A DNA stretch of 64,000 nucleotides from Actinophytocola sp044466355 (GTDB taxonomy: Bacteria; Actinomycetota; Actinomycetes; Mycobacteriales; Pseudonocardiaceae). The stretch's first letter is position 1; every line of letters starts with the position of its first letter. Positions 54,008 through 62,310 of the stretch are shown here, piece after piece. A program made the position numbers and the translations under genes. The notes below the pieces were generated by a model. It was not told the DNA's origin and searched no databases. It saw only the letters and a program-made list of their open reading frames with translations. The stretch lies in NCBI RefSeq assembly GCF_044466355.1, contig NZ_JBITMQ010000015.1, positions 1 to 64,000 of the forward strand. Direction: 5' to 3'.

Positions 54008-55484
54008 CGTCGCCCCCAGCCGCCGTGACTTGCTGCTCGGCGAGGAAGTGTGCCACGTCCACCGTCGCCCGGTACAGCTCGCGGTACCGGGCGTAGAAAT
54101 CGTCATAGACACCGTCACCGGACGGGTGGACCACGTGGTCGTCCGGGTTCCAGCCCGTGACGTCCACACCCGCGGCGCCCGCCGCCAGCATCGCGTCGCC
54201 GAACGCCGCGCCGACGGTCTCGGCGGGCACGACCTGCGCCTCGCCGGTCACGTCCGACACGATCCGCGTCCACAGCCCGCCCTGCGTGCCACCGCCGACC
54301 GCGACCAGCCGCCGCGCCGGGCCACCGGCCGCGCGCATGACCTCCAGGTTGTGCCGCACGCCGTACGCGATGCCCTCGAGCGCGGCCCGGTACAGCTCGG
54401 CCCGCCCGTGCCCGAGCGTCAGCCCGGCGACGATCCCCCTGGCGGACGGGTCGAAGATCGGAGTCCGCTCACCGGCGAAGTACGGCAGCAGCAACAGTCC
54501 CCTGCTGCCTGCCGGCACCGACGCCGCCTCGGCCACGAGCGTCGTGAAGTCCGCGCCGACCAGCTTCCGCAACCAGTCGGTGACCGCGCCCGACGTCGCC
54601 ATGCCCGCCGCCAGCGACCACGTCCCCGGGTACACGCCACTCGTCGTCCACAGGGCGGGGTGGGGCGCAGGCTTCGCGATGACCTGGATCAGGAACATCG
54701 TGGTGCCGTACATGACCATCACGTCGCCGGGTTCGCGCACGCCGACGCTCGTGGCCTCCGCCCACGCGTCGACCGTCCCGGCGGTGACGGGCAGCCCCTC
54801 CGGCAGCCCGGTCTCGCGGGCGGCGGCCGCGGTGACCGTGCCGACGACCTCCGTCGGCCACGCCAGCTCCGGCAGCCGCAGCCCCGGCGCGACGACCTCC
54901 GCCCAGTCGTGTGCCCAGTCGAACGCCGACTGGTCGTACATCGGATCGCACTGGCTCGCCGAGTGGTGGTCGAGCACGTACCGGCCGGTCAGCCGGTGCA
55001 CCAGGTACGAGCTGGCCATCAGCAGCAGCTCGGTGCGCGCCCACACCTCCGGCTCGTGCCGCGCGAGCCAGCGCAGCTTGGGGCCGACGGCCTGGCTGGA
55101 GAGCGGGGTGCCGCCGCGCCGCAGGATCTCCTTGGCACCCAGCTCTCCGGTCAGTTCGCCGATCTCCTCGGCCGCCCGGGTGTCGACGCCGTAGAGGATC
55201 GCCGGGCGCAGCGGTTTCCCGGTTCCGTCGGCGGGCAGCAGGACGGGGCCGATGCCGCTCACCGCGAGGCCCGCGATCCGGTGCCCCGCCGCCGTCAGCT
55301 CCCTGGTGAGCGTGAGGAAATCGGCCCACCACACGCCTTCCGCGTCGTGCTCGACCCAGCCGGGCCGCGGCGTCGCGGTGTCGTGCGCCCGCGACGCCCG
55401 CGCCACGACCTCGCCCTCGGCGGTGACGAGCACACCCTTGGAACTGGACGTGCCGATGTCGATGCCGCAGAAGACGTCAGCCAC
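53991..55484 (-). CDS. FGGY-family pentulose kinase (candidate D-ribulokinase)
   Basis: A 497-residue carbohydrate kinase. The phosphate-1 motif FCGIDIGTSSSKGVL is at the N-terminus; PVTAGTVDAWAEATSVGV near residue 235 contains the catalytic Asp; GIAYGVRHNLEV and VAVGGGTQGGLWTRIVSDV complete the FGGY signature. It resembles xylulokinases. Its GTG overlaps the isomerase stop by 8 nt (GTGGCTGA), so it should act on the isomerase product. If the isomerase uses D-arabinose, the substrate is D-ribulose, giving D-ribulose 5-phosphate (inference). Confidence 0.88.
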   Translation of the reverse strand: MADVFCGIDIGTSSSKGVLVTAEGEVVARASRAHDTATPRPGWVEHDAEGVWWADFLTLTRELTAAGHRIAGLAVSGIGPVLLPADGTGKPLRPAILYGVDTRAAEEIGELTGELGAKEILRRGGTPLSSQAVGPKLRWLARHEPEVWARTELLLMASSYLVHRLTGRYVLDHHSASQCDPMYDQSAFDWAHDWAEVVAPGLRLPELAWPTEVVGTVTAAAARETGLPEGLPVTAGTVDAWAEATSVGVREPGDVMVMYGTTMFLIQVIAKPAPHPALWTTSGVYPGTWSLAAGMATSGAVTDWLRKLVGADFTTLVAEAASVPAGSRGLLLLPYFAGERTPIFDPSARGIVAGLTLGHGRAELYRAALEGIAYGVRHNLEVMRAAGGPARRLVAVGGGTQGGLWTRIVSDVTGEAQVVPAETVGAAFGDAMLAAGAAGVDVTGWNPDDHVVHPSGDGVYDDFYARYRELYRATVDVAHFLAEQQVTAAGGDDGKRG

Positions 55485-56889
55485 GGGTGAACTCGTCGAG
55501 GGTCACGTCGAGAAGCTCGCACACCGCGCGCAGTTCCGCACGCCGGTCGCCGGGCACGGCGTGGATGTGGTTGGCGCCGAAGCGGGACAGGAACACCTCG
55601 GCGGGCGCGTCGAGCCGGGCGAACGCGTGCGGCCACTCGGGCGTCGACATCTTCATCAGCTCTTCGGTGGTGGCGTCGTCGTAGTTCTCGAACTCGCCGA
55701 GCATCAACTGCAGCCGGTAGTTGCCGTCGTTGCGCGTCAGCCGGGCGAGGGTCATCTGACCGGGTGCCGCCACGTGCTGCACGGAGGCGCCGCCCGCCGG
55801 GAAGAAGAACACCTCCGGGTACAGGTGCACCTTGGCGAGGTTCTCGGCCGGGTCGTCGCTGCGGGCGGCGTACCAGGTGGCGTGCTGGCCGGAGTTGCAC
55901 AGGTCCCAGATGTCGCGGTCGCCGTGGTAGTGGCGCACGTCGGCGAACAGGACGGGTGTGCGCGAAATGTGCTTGAGGATCTGCATGGTCAGCGCGCCGT
56001 CCATGTCCGCCTCGGTGGCGCAGACGTGCGGTTCCTTCGGCCCGTTCCAGTCGTACGGGTCGTTGAGGAACGCCTCCGCGACGTCCATGGTGGCGAAGTA
56101 CTGCGTCAGTTCCGGCTGGCCCTTGATGCCCGTGAAGTCGAGGTTCCACTCGTCGATCAGCTCACGCATGGCCAGGTAGGAGCCGATCTGGCGCTCCAGC
56201 AGCTCCTCGGTGAGCTTCTTGCCGTCGTAGTGCACGTTGGCGTGCTGCTCCAGCCAATGCCGGGCCTTGGTCTTCTCGGCCTGGTCGGCCGACTCGGCGC
56301 GGCGGACGATCTCCCACTGGTCGATCTCCTCGACGTCCACGCCGAACTGCCGCTGCCACTGGTCGGTGTTGGCGGTGGCGGTGTTCATGCCCATGGGGCG
56401 GCCGCCGATGCGGCCGAACGTCTGGCCGCGGAGCGCCTTGACCGCGTGTGCGGCGGTGGCGCGGACCCCGATCGCGGCGATCAGGTCGTCGTCCTCCGGG
56501 TCGCCCCAGAGCCGGGTGTGCGCGCGGCCGACCTGGTCGAGGGCGCCGCCCGCGGCGAGCATGCCGACCATGCCGGGCTGGACCGGGTCGATGTTGGCGA
56601 GCAGCAGCAACGGGCTGGTCAGCTGGCCCGCGGCGAGCATCGTGAAGTGCGGGAACGCCCAGACGCAGTAGTGCAGCACGGTCAGGTCGACGCCGGCGGC
56701 CTCGACCTCGCGCGCGAGCGAGGTGGCGAGGGTGTTGGCGGAGACGGGCTGCCGCGCGCGGACCACCTCGTGACCGGCGGCTTCGAGCTTGCGGACCAGC
56801 TTGTCCTCGTTGGCCACGATGAAGTCCGCGATGCCGTCGTGGACGTAGTCCCGCCCGTCGGAAATGTTGATCACGCCGATACGGGCCAC
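55477..56889 (-). CDS. L-fucose isomerase-like sugar isomerase
   Basis: A 470-residue enzyme of the FucI/AraA superfamily, nearer to FucI. CATEADMDGALTM supplies the metal-binding Glu (FucI: VATENDSLNG), VLFADVRHYHGD the Asp (FucI: VFADVRTYW) and FGANHIHAVPGD the His (FucI: GANHGVL). GGRPMGMNTATAN matches the N-terminal substrate region. FucI enzymes convert L-fucose and D-arabinose to ketoses. The GTG start has AGGAGG 6 nt upstream. Divergent from the LacI gene, coupled to the kinase. Confidence 0.85.
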   Translation of the reverse strand: MARIGVINISDGRDYVHDGIADFIVANEDKLVRKLEAAGHEVVRARQPVSANTLATSLAREVEAAGVDLTVLHYCVWAFPHFTMLAAGQLTSPLLLLANIDPVQPGMVGMLAAGGALDQVGRAHTRLWGDPEDDDLIAAIGVRATAAHAVKALRGQTFGRIGGRPMGMNTATANTDQWQRQFGVDVEEIDQWEIVRRAESADQAEKTKARHWLEQHANVHYDGKKLTEELLERQIGSYLAMRELIDEWNLDFTGIKGQPELTQYFATMDVAEAFLNDPYDWNGPKEPHVCATEADMDGALTMQILKHISRTPVLFADVRHYHGDRDIWDLCNSGQHATWYAARSDDPAENLAKVHLYPEVFFFPAGGASVQHVAAPGQMTLARLTRNDGNYRLQLMLGEFENYDDATTEELMKMSTPEWPHAFARLDAPAEVFLSRFGANHIHAVPGDRRAELRAVCELLDVTLDEFTRG

Positions 56890-56944
56890 GGGTGTCCTCC
56901 TGCGTTTCGCCGGGAGTCTGGGGATCGATCCCCCAGAAGGGTTG

Positions 56945-56960
56945 GAGTAATCGTTTTCTC
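56945..56960. promoter_or_regulatory. Candidate LacI-family operator
   Basis: The 16-bp GAGTAATCGTTTTCTC is near-palindromic around a central CG (GAGwAAwCGwTTwCTC), typical of LacI-family sites. It lies between the divergent isomerase and LacI genes. A separate GGGGATCGATCCCC palindrome lies at 56920-56933. Confidence 0.6.
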
Positions 56961-57038
56961 AGAAGCTATTCTTAGGCCCGGATCGTGTCAATAGCGGTCG
57001 GCGTAGGGTCTTCGCAGAGGTGGGAAGCGAGGCGGTAA

Positions 57039-58034
57039 GTGGCGACGATCAGTGACGTTGCCGCGCGGGCAGGCGTGTCGACGGCGACGGTCTCCCGCGC
57101 GTTGAACGGCAAGTCCACAGTGGACCCCGAGTTGGCGGCGCGGGTACTGGCGGCCGCCCAGGAACTGGGCTACCAGCCGAACGGCCCCGCGAGGAACCTG
57201 CGGCGACAGGAGGCGGCGGTCCTCGCGCTGATCATCAGCGACGTGGAGAACCCGTTCTTCACCGCGATCGCCCGCGGCGTCGAGGACGTGGCGCACAGCG
57301 TCGGGTACTCGGTCGTGCTGTGCAACACCGACGAGGACGCCGACAAGGAACGCAAGTACGTCGACGTGGCGATCCAGGAACGAGTCGCGGGCGTGATCAT
57401 CTCGCCGACCGCGACGGCGGCGGGCGTGGAGAACCTCGCGCGCCGCGGCACGCCCGTGGTCGCCGTGGACCGGCCGCTGCCCGATCGCGAGAGCGACACC
57501 GTGCTGGTCGACACCCGGCTCGCCGCCCGGCAGGCCACCACGCACCTCGTCGAGCAGGGGTACCAGCGGATCGGGTGTATCACGGGCCCGTCGGGTCTCC
57601 GGACGGCCGACGATCGCCTCGCGGGGTATCGAGACGCGCTCAAAGCGGGCAAACAGCGCAGTTCGCCTCGATTGGTGCGGCGGACGGAGTTCAAGGCCGC
57701 CGGCGCGCAGAAGGCGGCCGCGGACTTGTTCTCCCAGGACGAGCCGCCGGACGCGTTGCTGGTCGCCAACTCGGCGATGGCGATCGGGGTACTGGAGGCG
57801 TTGCGGTCGCATCGGTTGCGGCCCGGGGAGGACGTCGGCGTGGTGGCGTTCGACGACGTGCCGTGGGCCGGGTTGGTGGATCCACCCATGACCGTCGTCG
57901 CCCAGCCCGCGTACGAGATCGGAACGGTCGCCGCGCAGCTCCTGCTGGCCCGGATCGCGGACAACACCCGGGCGGCCACGACCACCACGCTCGGGGCGCG
58001 GTTGATCGAACGAAGCAGCAGTCACCGCGGATGA
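57039..58034 (+). CDS. LacI-family transcriptional regulator
   Basis: A 331-residue repressor. The N-terminal HTH and hinge helix (ISDVAARAGVSTATVSRALN, then ELAARVLAAAQELGYQPN) are complete, and the periplasmic-binding-protein-like domain follows (IISDVENPFFTAIARGVEDV through FDDVPWAGLVDPPMT). The GTG start has GAGG nearby. Sugar ligand unknown; control of the divergent isomerase-kinase operon is the simplest reading, and perhaps of the transporter through a related site at 62287. Confidence 0.93.
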   Translation: MATISDVAARAGVSTATVSRALNGKSTVDPELAARVLAAAQELGYQPNGPARNLRRQEAAVLALIISDVENPFFTAIARGVEDVAHSVGYSVVLCNTDEDADKERKYVDVAIQERVAGVIISPTATAAGVENLARRGTPVVAVDRPLPDRESDTVLVDTRLAARQATTHLVEQGYQRIGCITGPSGLRTADDRLAGYRDALKAGKQRSSPRLVRRTEFKAAGAQKAAADLFSQDEPPDALLVANSAMAIGVLEALRSHRLRPGEDVGVVAFDDVPWAGLVDPPMTVVAQPAYEIGTVAAQLLLARIADNTRAATTTTLGARLIERSSSHRG

Positions 58035-58039
58035 CGCGG

Positions 58040-58067
58040 TTGTCCACAGGTGGTCGGGTTATCCACA
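58040..58067. promoter_or_regulatory. Pair of consensus DnaA boxes
   Basis: TTGTCCACA (58040-58048, the actinobacterial consensus) and TTATCCACA (58059-58067, the E. coli consensus) lie in direct orientation, 10 nt apart, just after the LacI gene. No dnaA, dnaN or AT-rich unwinding element is near, so this is not the chromosomal origin. The rest of the stretch to 58307 shows no gene. Confidence 0.5.
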
Positions 58068-58307
58068 GCCGACCGCTCGTGCCCCGGTTCTGTCGGTGGG
58101 TACCGGTAGGCTGGCATGGCGGGTGGCCCCCGGGAATGGGTGGGGGTTGAGGTTACGTACTGGGGGGCGCGTTTTCGCAGGTCAGCTGGGCTTTTGCGCT
58201 TCTTTCTTGATCGTTTGCCAGCGTGCCTGCCTGTCGTCTTTCGCGGGTCAGGGAGGCAGCAGGCCGCCCTGTCCTGCGATGATGATCAACTCGGTAGGGT
58301 GCTGCGG

Positions 58308-58706
58308 ATGTCAGCACCATGGACTTTCGGCCGCGTTCTGTCCGGTTTGTTGGCCGTCGGCGGCCTGATCGCGCTTGTTGTGGGGATGTTCCTGTCGTTC
58401 ATCAGCGGGGACGGGGACGAGAACTTCTGGGGCACCCAGAAGGTCGAGATGGACGAGCACTCATGGACCTGCACCGCCACCCCTGCCGGCGAGGGGCAGG
58501 TCAACCAGGTCTGTGAGAGCGGCCTCGCCTTCGGCACGGTCACCGACAAGGGCACCGGCTTCCCGATCACGGTGAGCCTGCTCGGGGTCGGCATGATCGG
58601 GGTCTCCGTCATGCTGCGGCTGCGCCCACCGGCCGCGGCCCCGGCCTACCAGACCACCCAGCAGCCATACGCGCAGACACCCGCCTACCCGCAGCAAACC
58701 CGCTGA
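58308..58706 (+). CDS. Small membrane protein of unknown function
   Basis: A 132-residue protein with two predicted transmembrane segments (VLSGLLAVGGLIALVVGMFL and ITVSLLGVGMIGVSVML) flanking an acidic external loop with two cysteines (SWTCTATPAGEGQVNQVCES). The C-terminus is a proline-, glutamine- and tyrosine-rich cytoplasmic tail. Start ATG 58308 has GTAGGG about 8 nt upstream. Not recognised; it interrupts the sugar locus without obvious relation. Confidence 0.75.
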   Translation: MSAPWTFGRVLSGLLAVGGLIALVVGMFLSFISGDGDENFWGTQKVEMDEHSWTCTATPAGEGQVNQVCESGLAFGTVTDKGTGFPITVSLLGVGMIGVSVMLRLRPPAAAPAYQTTQQPYAQTPAYPQQTR

Positions 58707-58713
58707 CCGCGGG

Positions 58714-58757
58714 GGGACGCCTTCGCCGCCGTGGGGGGATTACGGCGAAGGCGTCCC
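58714..58757. terminator. Strong bidirectional terminator
   Basis: A perfect 15-bp stem GGGACGCCTTCGCCG/CGGCGAAGGCGTCCC with a 14-nt loop lies between the convergent membrane-protein and GH172 genes. Confidence 0.9.
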
Positions 58758-58778
58758 GATCGTGTCCCTCGGCTCCGG

Positions 58779-61247
58779 TCAGCCTCGGGACAGGGCCCGG
58801 TAGGTCGCCGCGGACCAGGCCGGTCCACCGGCGGCCGGACGGATGGTCACGGTCACCGACGACTTCCCCTCGGTCGCGGACCCGGGCAGCTCGAAGCTGT
58901 CCTCCAGCCACCGCGAGTGCGTGTTGCCGAGCGGCTGTGACCACTCACCGACCCGCCTGCCGTCCACCAGCACCGTCGCGCGCTGGTACGCCGCGTTCTG
59001 GTCCCCCAGCCGCAGCAACCGGACACCCTTGTTGTCCTGTGCCACCTCGACCGTGAACGACACTTCTCCCGTCGCCGACGTGACCCCGTGCGTTACCGGT
59101 GTCTTGTCGCCGCTGCCCTCGAAGGTCGACGTGAGCGTGCCGCGGGTCTCGCCCTCGGCGCGGTAGTCGTGCGCGGCGCGGCTCTCGTCGGACGACGCGT
59201 CGACCGTGTCGGTCTCGGAGAACGTTTTCTCGGCCGTGCCGTACCAGTAGGCCGTCGAGCTGTAGTCCGCCGGTTCGTTGTCCACCGGGCCGTGTTCGAT
59301 GTCGAACCTGAGGCCCGAGCCGAACGACACCGCGTCGGCCACCATCAACCGGTAGGCACCCGTGCAGTCGTACCGGCAGCCGTCGCCGTCCAGCTCGTAG
59401 GCCGGGTTGCCGGCCTCCGGCATGACGTAGGTGGTGCCGTCCCGGAAGTACCAGCCGGACTCGTAGAAGTCCTCGCTGCCGGTGCCGTACAGGGTCGGGG
59501 TCCGCGCACCGTCCACGTACACGGTCTCGTCGCCCTCGAGGTAGTTGCGGCGGTTGCCCGAGGTGATGTTGCCGCGCATCGAGTGCGTGACGCCGTAGAA
59601 CACCCCGGTGCCCTCGGCCTCCAGGAAGTTCCACGACCGGTCCGGCACGGTCGCCGCCCGCTTGTGCGTGGCGTTGAAGTAGCCGAGACGACCCGACGAC
59701 AGACCGTCCGCGACCGACCGGTCCGGTGCCGACGTCACCTGGACCGCGGCGTCCGTGATCGGCACGCCGCTGCCGTTGACCAGCTCGAACGTCGCGGACC
59801 GGCCGTAGGGCATCGGCCACCACGCGGTGTACCAGCCGTCCTCGGTCGCGTCGATCGACGAGAACAGCGTGCGGGTGTCGTACTCGCCGAGGCCGGAGCC
59901 GAAGAACTCGCCGACCGGGGCGTCGACCGTGGTCGTGCCGTCGAACGTGGCACGCAGCCGGACGCCTTCCAGCACCGCGTCCGACGCCGTGACCTGCGCC
60001 GGGTCGGCCGGGTAGCGGTACACCCGCGTGCCTTCCCAGCTCTGGTTGCGGATCGTGTAGCCGTGCGCCTTCTCCTCGCCGTCGTGGCCGGGGCCGAGGT
60101 CGAGCACGTCGGTGCGGTTCCACGACCCGCCGACCCGGGAGTGCACGTCGTAGCGGAACTCGTTGATGTCCAGCGCCGACGACACGTACTCGACGGAGAC
60201 CTTCAGTGACGTCTTGCCCTTCGACACCGACGCCGGGACCTCGACCACCTGGTCGATCCACTGTCCATGACGGACCGGTCCACTGTCGACGGTGCCGACC
60301 GCGGTGCCGTCCACGACGATCCTGGCCACCTGGTTGGCGATCACCGGGTCGACCCGCCTGGTCAGCCGCACGCCCTCGTTGTTCCGGTCCACGGCCACGG
60401 TGAACGCGCTGTTGCCGCCCGCACCGAACGCGCGGCCGTCGTTGCCGACGCGCGGGCTCGCGACCACCTGCGGCAGGCGCACCCGCACCTGCGACACCCA
60501 GCCGGCGCCGGACAGCGACGCCACGGACGCGGTCGCGCCCGCCGCCACGTCACCGGTGAACCGCTCGACCGACGTGTTGCGCATGCCGGGCTTCGGGTCG
60601 CGGACTCCGAAGCCGCGCAGGCGTTTCACCACGTCCTCCGCCTTGTCAGCCGGGTCGAACGTGGTCACCCCGCGCGCGTCCGGGAACTCGCGGTAGGTGA
60701 CGTGGTAGAAGAACGGGTCCTTCTGCACGGTGACCCGCATCGACTCCCGGTAGGGCATCGGCACCTTGATCACCGAGCCGCCCGCGGTGTCGTCGCCGTT
60801 GCCGACCAGCGGCCACACGAACGGTGCGCCAGTCTTGCCGTCGACCAGTTCCTGCAGCAGCTCGTCGACCACGACACGGCCGTCCAGCTCGACCTTGATG
60901 CGTCCGTTGTGGACCATCGAGCCGAAGTCGCGGGTGAACCACATCGAGTCGATCTCGCCAGCGCCCTGGCGTTCGGCGATCACGCAGCCGTCGTCGGTGT
61001 GGCGCAGGCAGGAGTAGGTGTTGTTGAAGCCGTCGTCGTTGCCGCCGGTCCGGTCGTAGCTGGAGAACTGCCGAACCTGGCTGTCCGGCCGCAGCTGCGC
61101 GGCGGCCGTGAGGTCCCGGTAGGTCTGCCAGCCGACCGGCCCCCTGCCCGACACGGAGTCCTGTGTGGACGGCTCGGCCGGTGCGGTCGGCGCCGACACG
61201 AACGTGGCGGCGCCGAGCACCGCCGCGAGCACGATTCTGCCGCGCAT
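58779..61247 (-). CDS. Secreted GH172 (DUF2961) glycoside hydrolase
   Basis: An 822-residue exported enzyme with a signal peptide (residues 1-25). The DUF2961/GH172 core shows GAGEIDSMWFTRDFGSM near residue 97, VKVPMPYRESMRVTV-like residues near 162-173, and GTGSEDFYESGWYFRDGTT near residue 588. Two related beta-sandwich modules, about 281-360 (NNEGVRLTRRV...VVDGTAVG) and 727-815 (DNKGVRLLRLG...LVDGRRVGEW), are inserted and appended. Known GH172 enzymes act on alpha-D-arabinofuranosides or difructose anhydrides. It is last in the ABC transporter operon, sharing TGATG with the binding-protein gene. Confidence 0.87.
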   Translation of the reverse strand: MRGRIVLAAVLGAATFVSAPTAPAEPSTQDSVSGRGPVGWQTYRDLTAAAQLRPDSQVRQFSSYDRTGGNDDGFNNTYSCLRHTDDGCVIAERQGAGEIDSMWFTRDFGSMVHNGRIKVELDGRVVVDELLQELVDGKTGAPFVWPLVGNGDDTAGGSVIKVPMPYRESMRVTVQKDPFFYHVTYREFPDARGVTTFDPADKAEDVVKRLRGFGVRDPKPGMRNTSVERFTGDVAAGATASVASLSGAGWVSQVRVRLPQVVASPRVGNDGRAFGAGGNSAFTVAVDRNNEGVRLTRRVDPVIANQVARIVVDGTAVGTVDSGPVRHGQWIDQVVEVPASVSKGKTSLKVSVEYVSSALDINEFRYDVHSRVGGSWNRTDVLDLGPGHDGEEKAHGYTIRNQSWEGTRVYRYPADPAQVTASDAVLEGVRLRATFDGTTTVDAPVGEFFGSGLGEYDTRTLFSSIDATEDGWYTAWWPMPYGRSATFELVNGSGVPITDAAVQVTSAPDRSVADGLSSGRLGYFNATHKRAATVPDRSWNFLEAEGTGVFYGVTHSMRGNITSGNRRNYLEGDETVYVDGARTPTLYGTGSEDFYESGWYFRDGTTYVMPEAGNPAYELDGDGCRYDCTGAYRLMVADAVSFGSGLRFDIEHGPVDNEPADYSSTAYWYGTAEKTFSETDTVDASSDESRAAHDYRAEGETRGTLTSTFEGSGDKTPVTHGVTSATGEVSFTVEVAQDNKGVRLLRLGDQNAAYQRATVLVDGRRVGEWSQPLGNTHSRWLEDSFELPGSATEGKSSVTVTIRPAAGGPAWSAATYRALSRG

Positions 61248-62251
61248 CAGCTGTTGGCCTCGTTGTAGACGGTGGCGGCGTTGTCGGCCGTGATCAGCTG
61301 CGTCTCGAGTGTCTGCTCCTTCGGCACGTCCTGGCAGTCGACGAGCAGCTTCTTGGCCGCGTCGATGGCCTCCTTGCCGCCGGTCGGGTAGATCAGCGTG
61401 GCCGACAGACGCCCCTGCTCGACCGCCTTGAGACCACCGGACGGGATCGGCAGGCCGTCGATGCCGATGAACTTCAGGTTCTTCTCGATGCCCGCCGCCT
61501 TGGCCGCGAGGTACGCGCCCTCGGCCATCGGGTCGTTGTGCGCGTACAGGACCTGGATGTCCGGGTGCGCCTTGAACAGCGCGTCGGCCTGCGACTGACC
61601 CTTCTCCCGCAGCCAGTCACCGTCGACGCTCTGCACGATCTCGATGTTCTTGCCCTTGATGCCCTCGCGGAAGCCGTCGCCGCGCTCCTTCGCCGGGGTC
61701 GAGCCCGCGAGACCGCGGATCTCGCCGATCTTGCCGCCGTTCGGCAGCAACTGCTCCGCGACGTACTCGCCCGCGGTGCGGCCGATCTCCACGTTGTCGG
61801 CGCCGATCCACGTCGTGTAGGCGTCGCCGTCGACCTTGCGGTCCAGCACGATCACCGGGATGCCCTTGTTGTAGGCCTTAGCGACCACCGCGGTCAGCGG
61901 CGTGGCCTCGTTCGGGCTGATGATCAGCAGGTCGATCTGCTTGGTGAGGAAGTTCTCCACATCGGACACCTGCTTGGCGTTGTCCTGCTGCGCGTCGGCG
62001 AACTCGACGCTGAACTGCGGCACCTTCTCGGCGGCGGCCTTGATGTCGTCGTCCATCCGCTGCCGGTACGGCTCGGCGACGTTGGCCTGACTCATGCCGA
62101 TCGTGTACTTGCCGTCGGGACCACCACACTCGCTCTTCTGGGCGTCCCCGCCACCCTGACCGCTGTTCTCGCTGGTTGTTCCACATGCGACGGACAGGCT
62201 GAGCGCGGTGGCCGCGGTGAGCACGGCGGCCACGGCACGACGACGGGCCAT
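61247..62251 (-). CDS. Sugar ABC transporter substrate-binding lipoprotein
   Basis: A 334-residue RbsB-like protein. The lipobox LSVAC at residues 19-23 predicts a lipid-anchored exterior protein. The periplasmic-binding fold begins YTIGMSQANVAEPYRQRMDD, with LLIISPNEATPLTAVV and YAHNDPMAEGAYLAAKAAG near the sugar cleft. ATG 62251 has AGGAAAGAGG upstream. It follows the permease by 59 nt, in which a LacI-type half-site occurs. Confidence 0.94.
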   Translation of the reverse strand: MARRRAVAAVLTAATALSLSVACGTTSENSGQGGGDAQKSECGGPDGKYTIGMSQANVAEPYRQRMDDDIKAAAEKVPQFSVEFADAQQDNAKQVSDVENFLTKQIDLLIISPNEATPLTAVVAKAYNKGIPVIVLDRKVDGDAYTTWIGADNVEIGRTAGEYVAEQLLPNGGKIGEIRGLAGSTPAKERGDGFREGIKGKNIEIVQSVDGDWLREKGQSQADALFKAHPDIQVLYAHNDPMAEGAYLAAKAAGIEKNLKFIGIDGLPIPSGGLKAVEQGRLSATLIYPTGGKEAIDAAKKLLVDCQDVPKEQTLETQLITADNAATVYNEANS

Positions 62252-62286
62252 GTCGGATCCTCTTTCCTGGTTTGTGACAGACGTGT

Positions 62287-62302
62287 GGCAGAAAACGTTG
62301 CC
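62287..62302. promoter_or_regulatory. Possible second LacI-type site
   Basis: GGCAGAAAACGTTGCC shares the 8-bp core AGAAAACG with the minus strand of the operator at 56945-56960 and has GGCA/TGCC ends. It lies between the permease and binding-protein genes. It could tie transporter and catabolic genes to the same repressor; the match is short. Confidence 0.35.
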
Positions 62303-62310
62303 GGGTCGGG

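Noticed and set aside
55477..56889. Annotation as L-arabinose isomerase AraA
   Set aside because: Metal-ligand motifs and the C-terminal GANH segment fit FucI better than AraA.
58040..58067. Chromosomal replication origin
   Set aside because: Only two DnaA boxes, no dnaA/dnaN neighbours and no AT-rich unwinding region.
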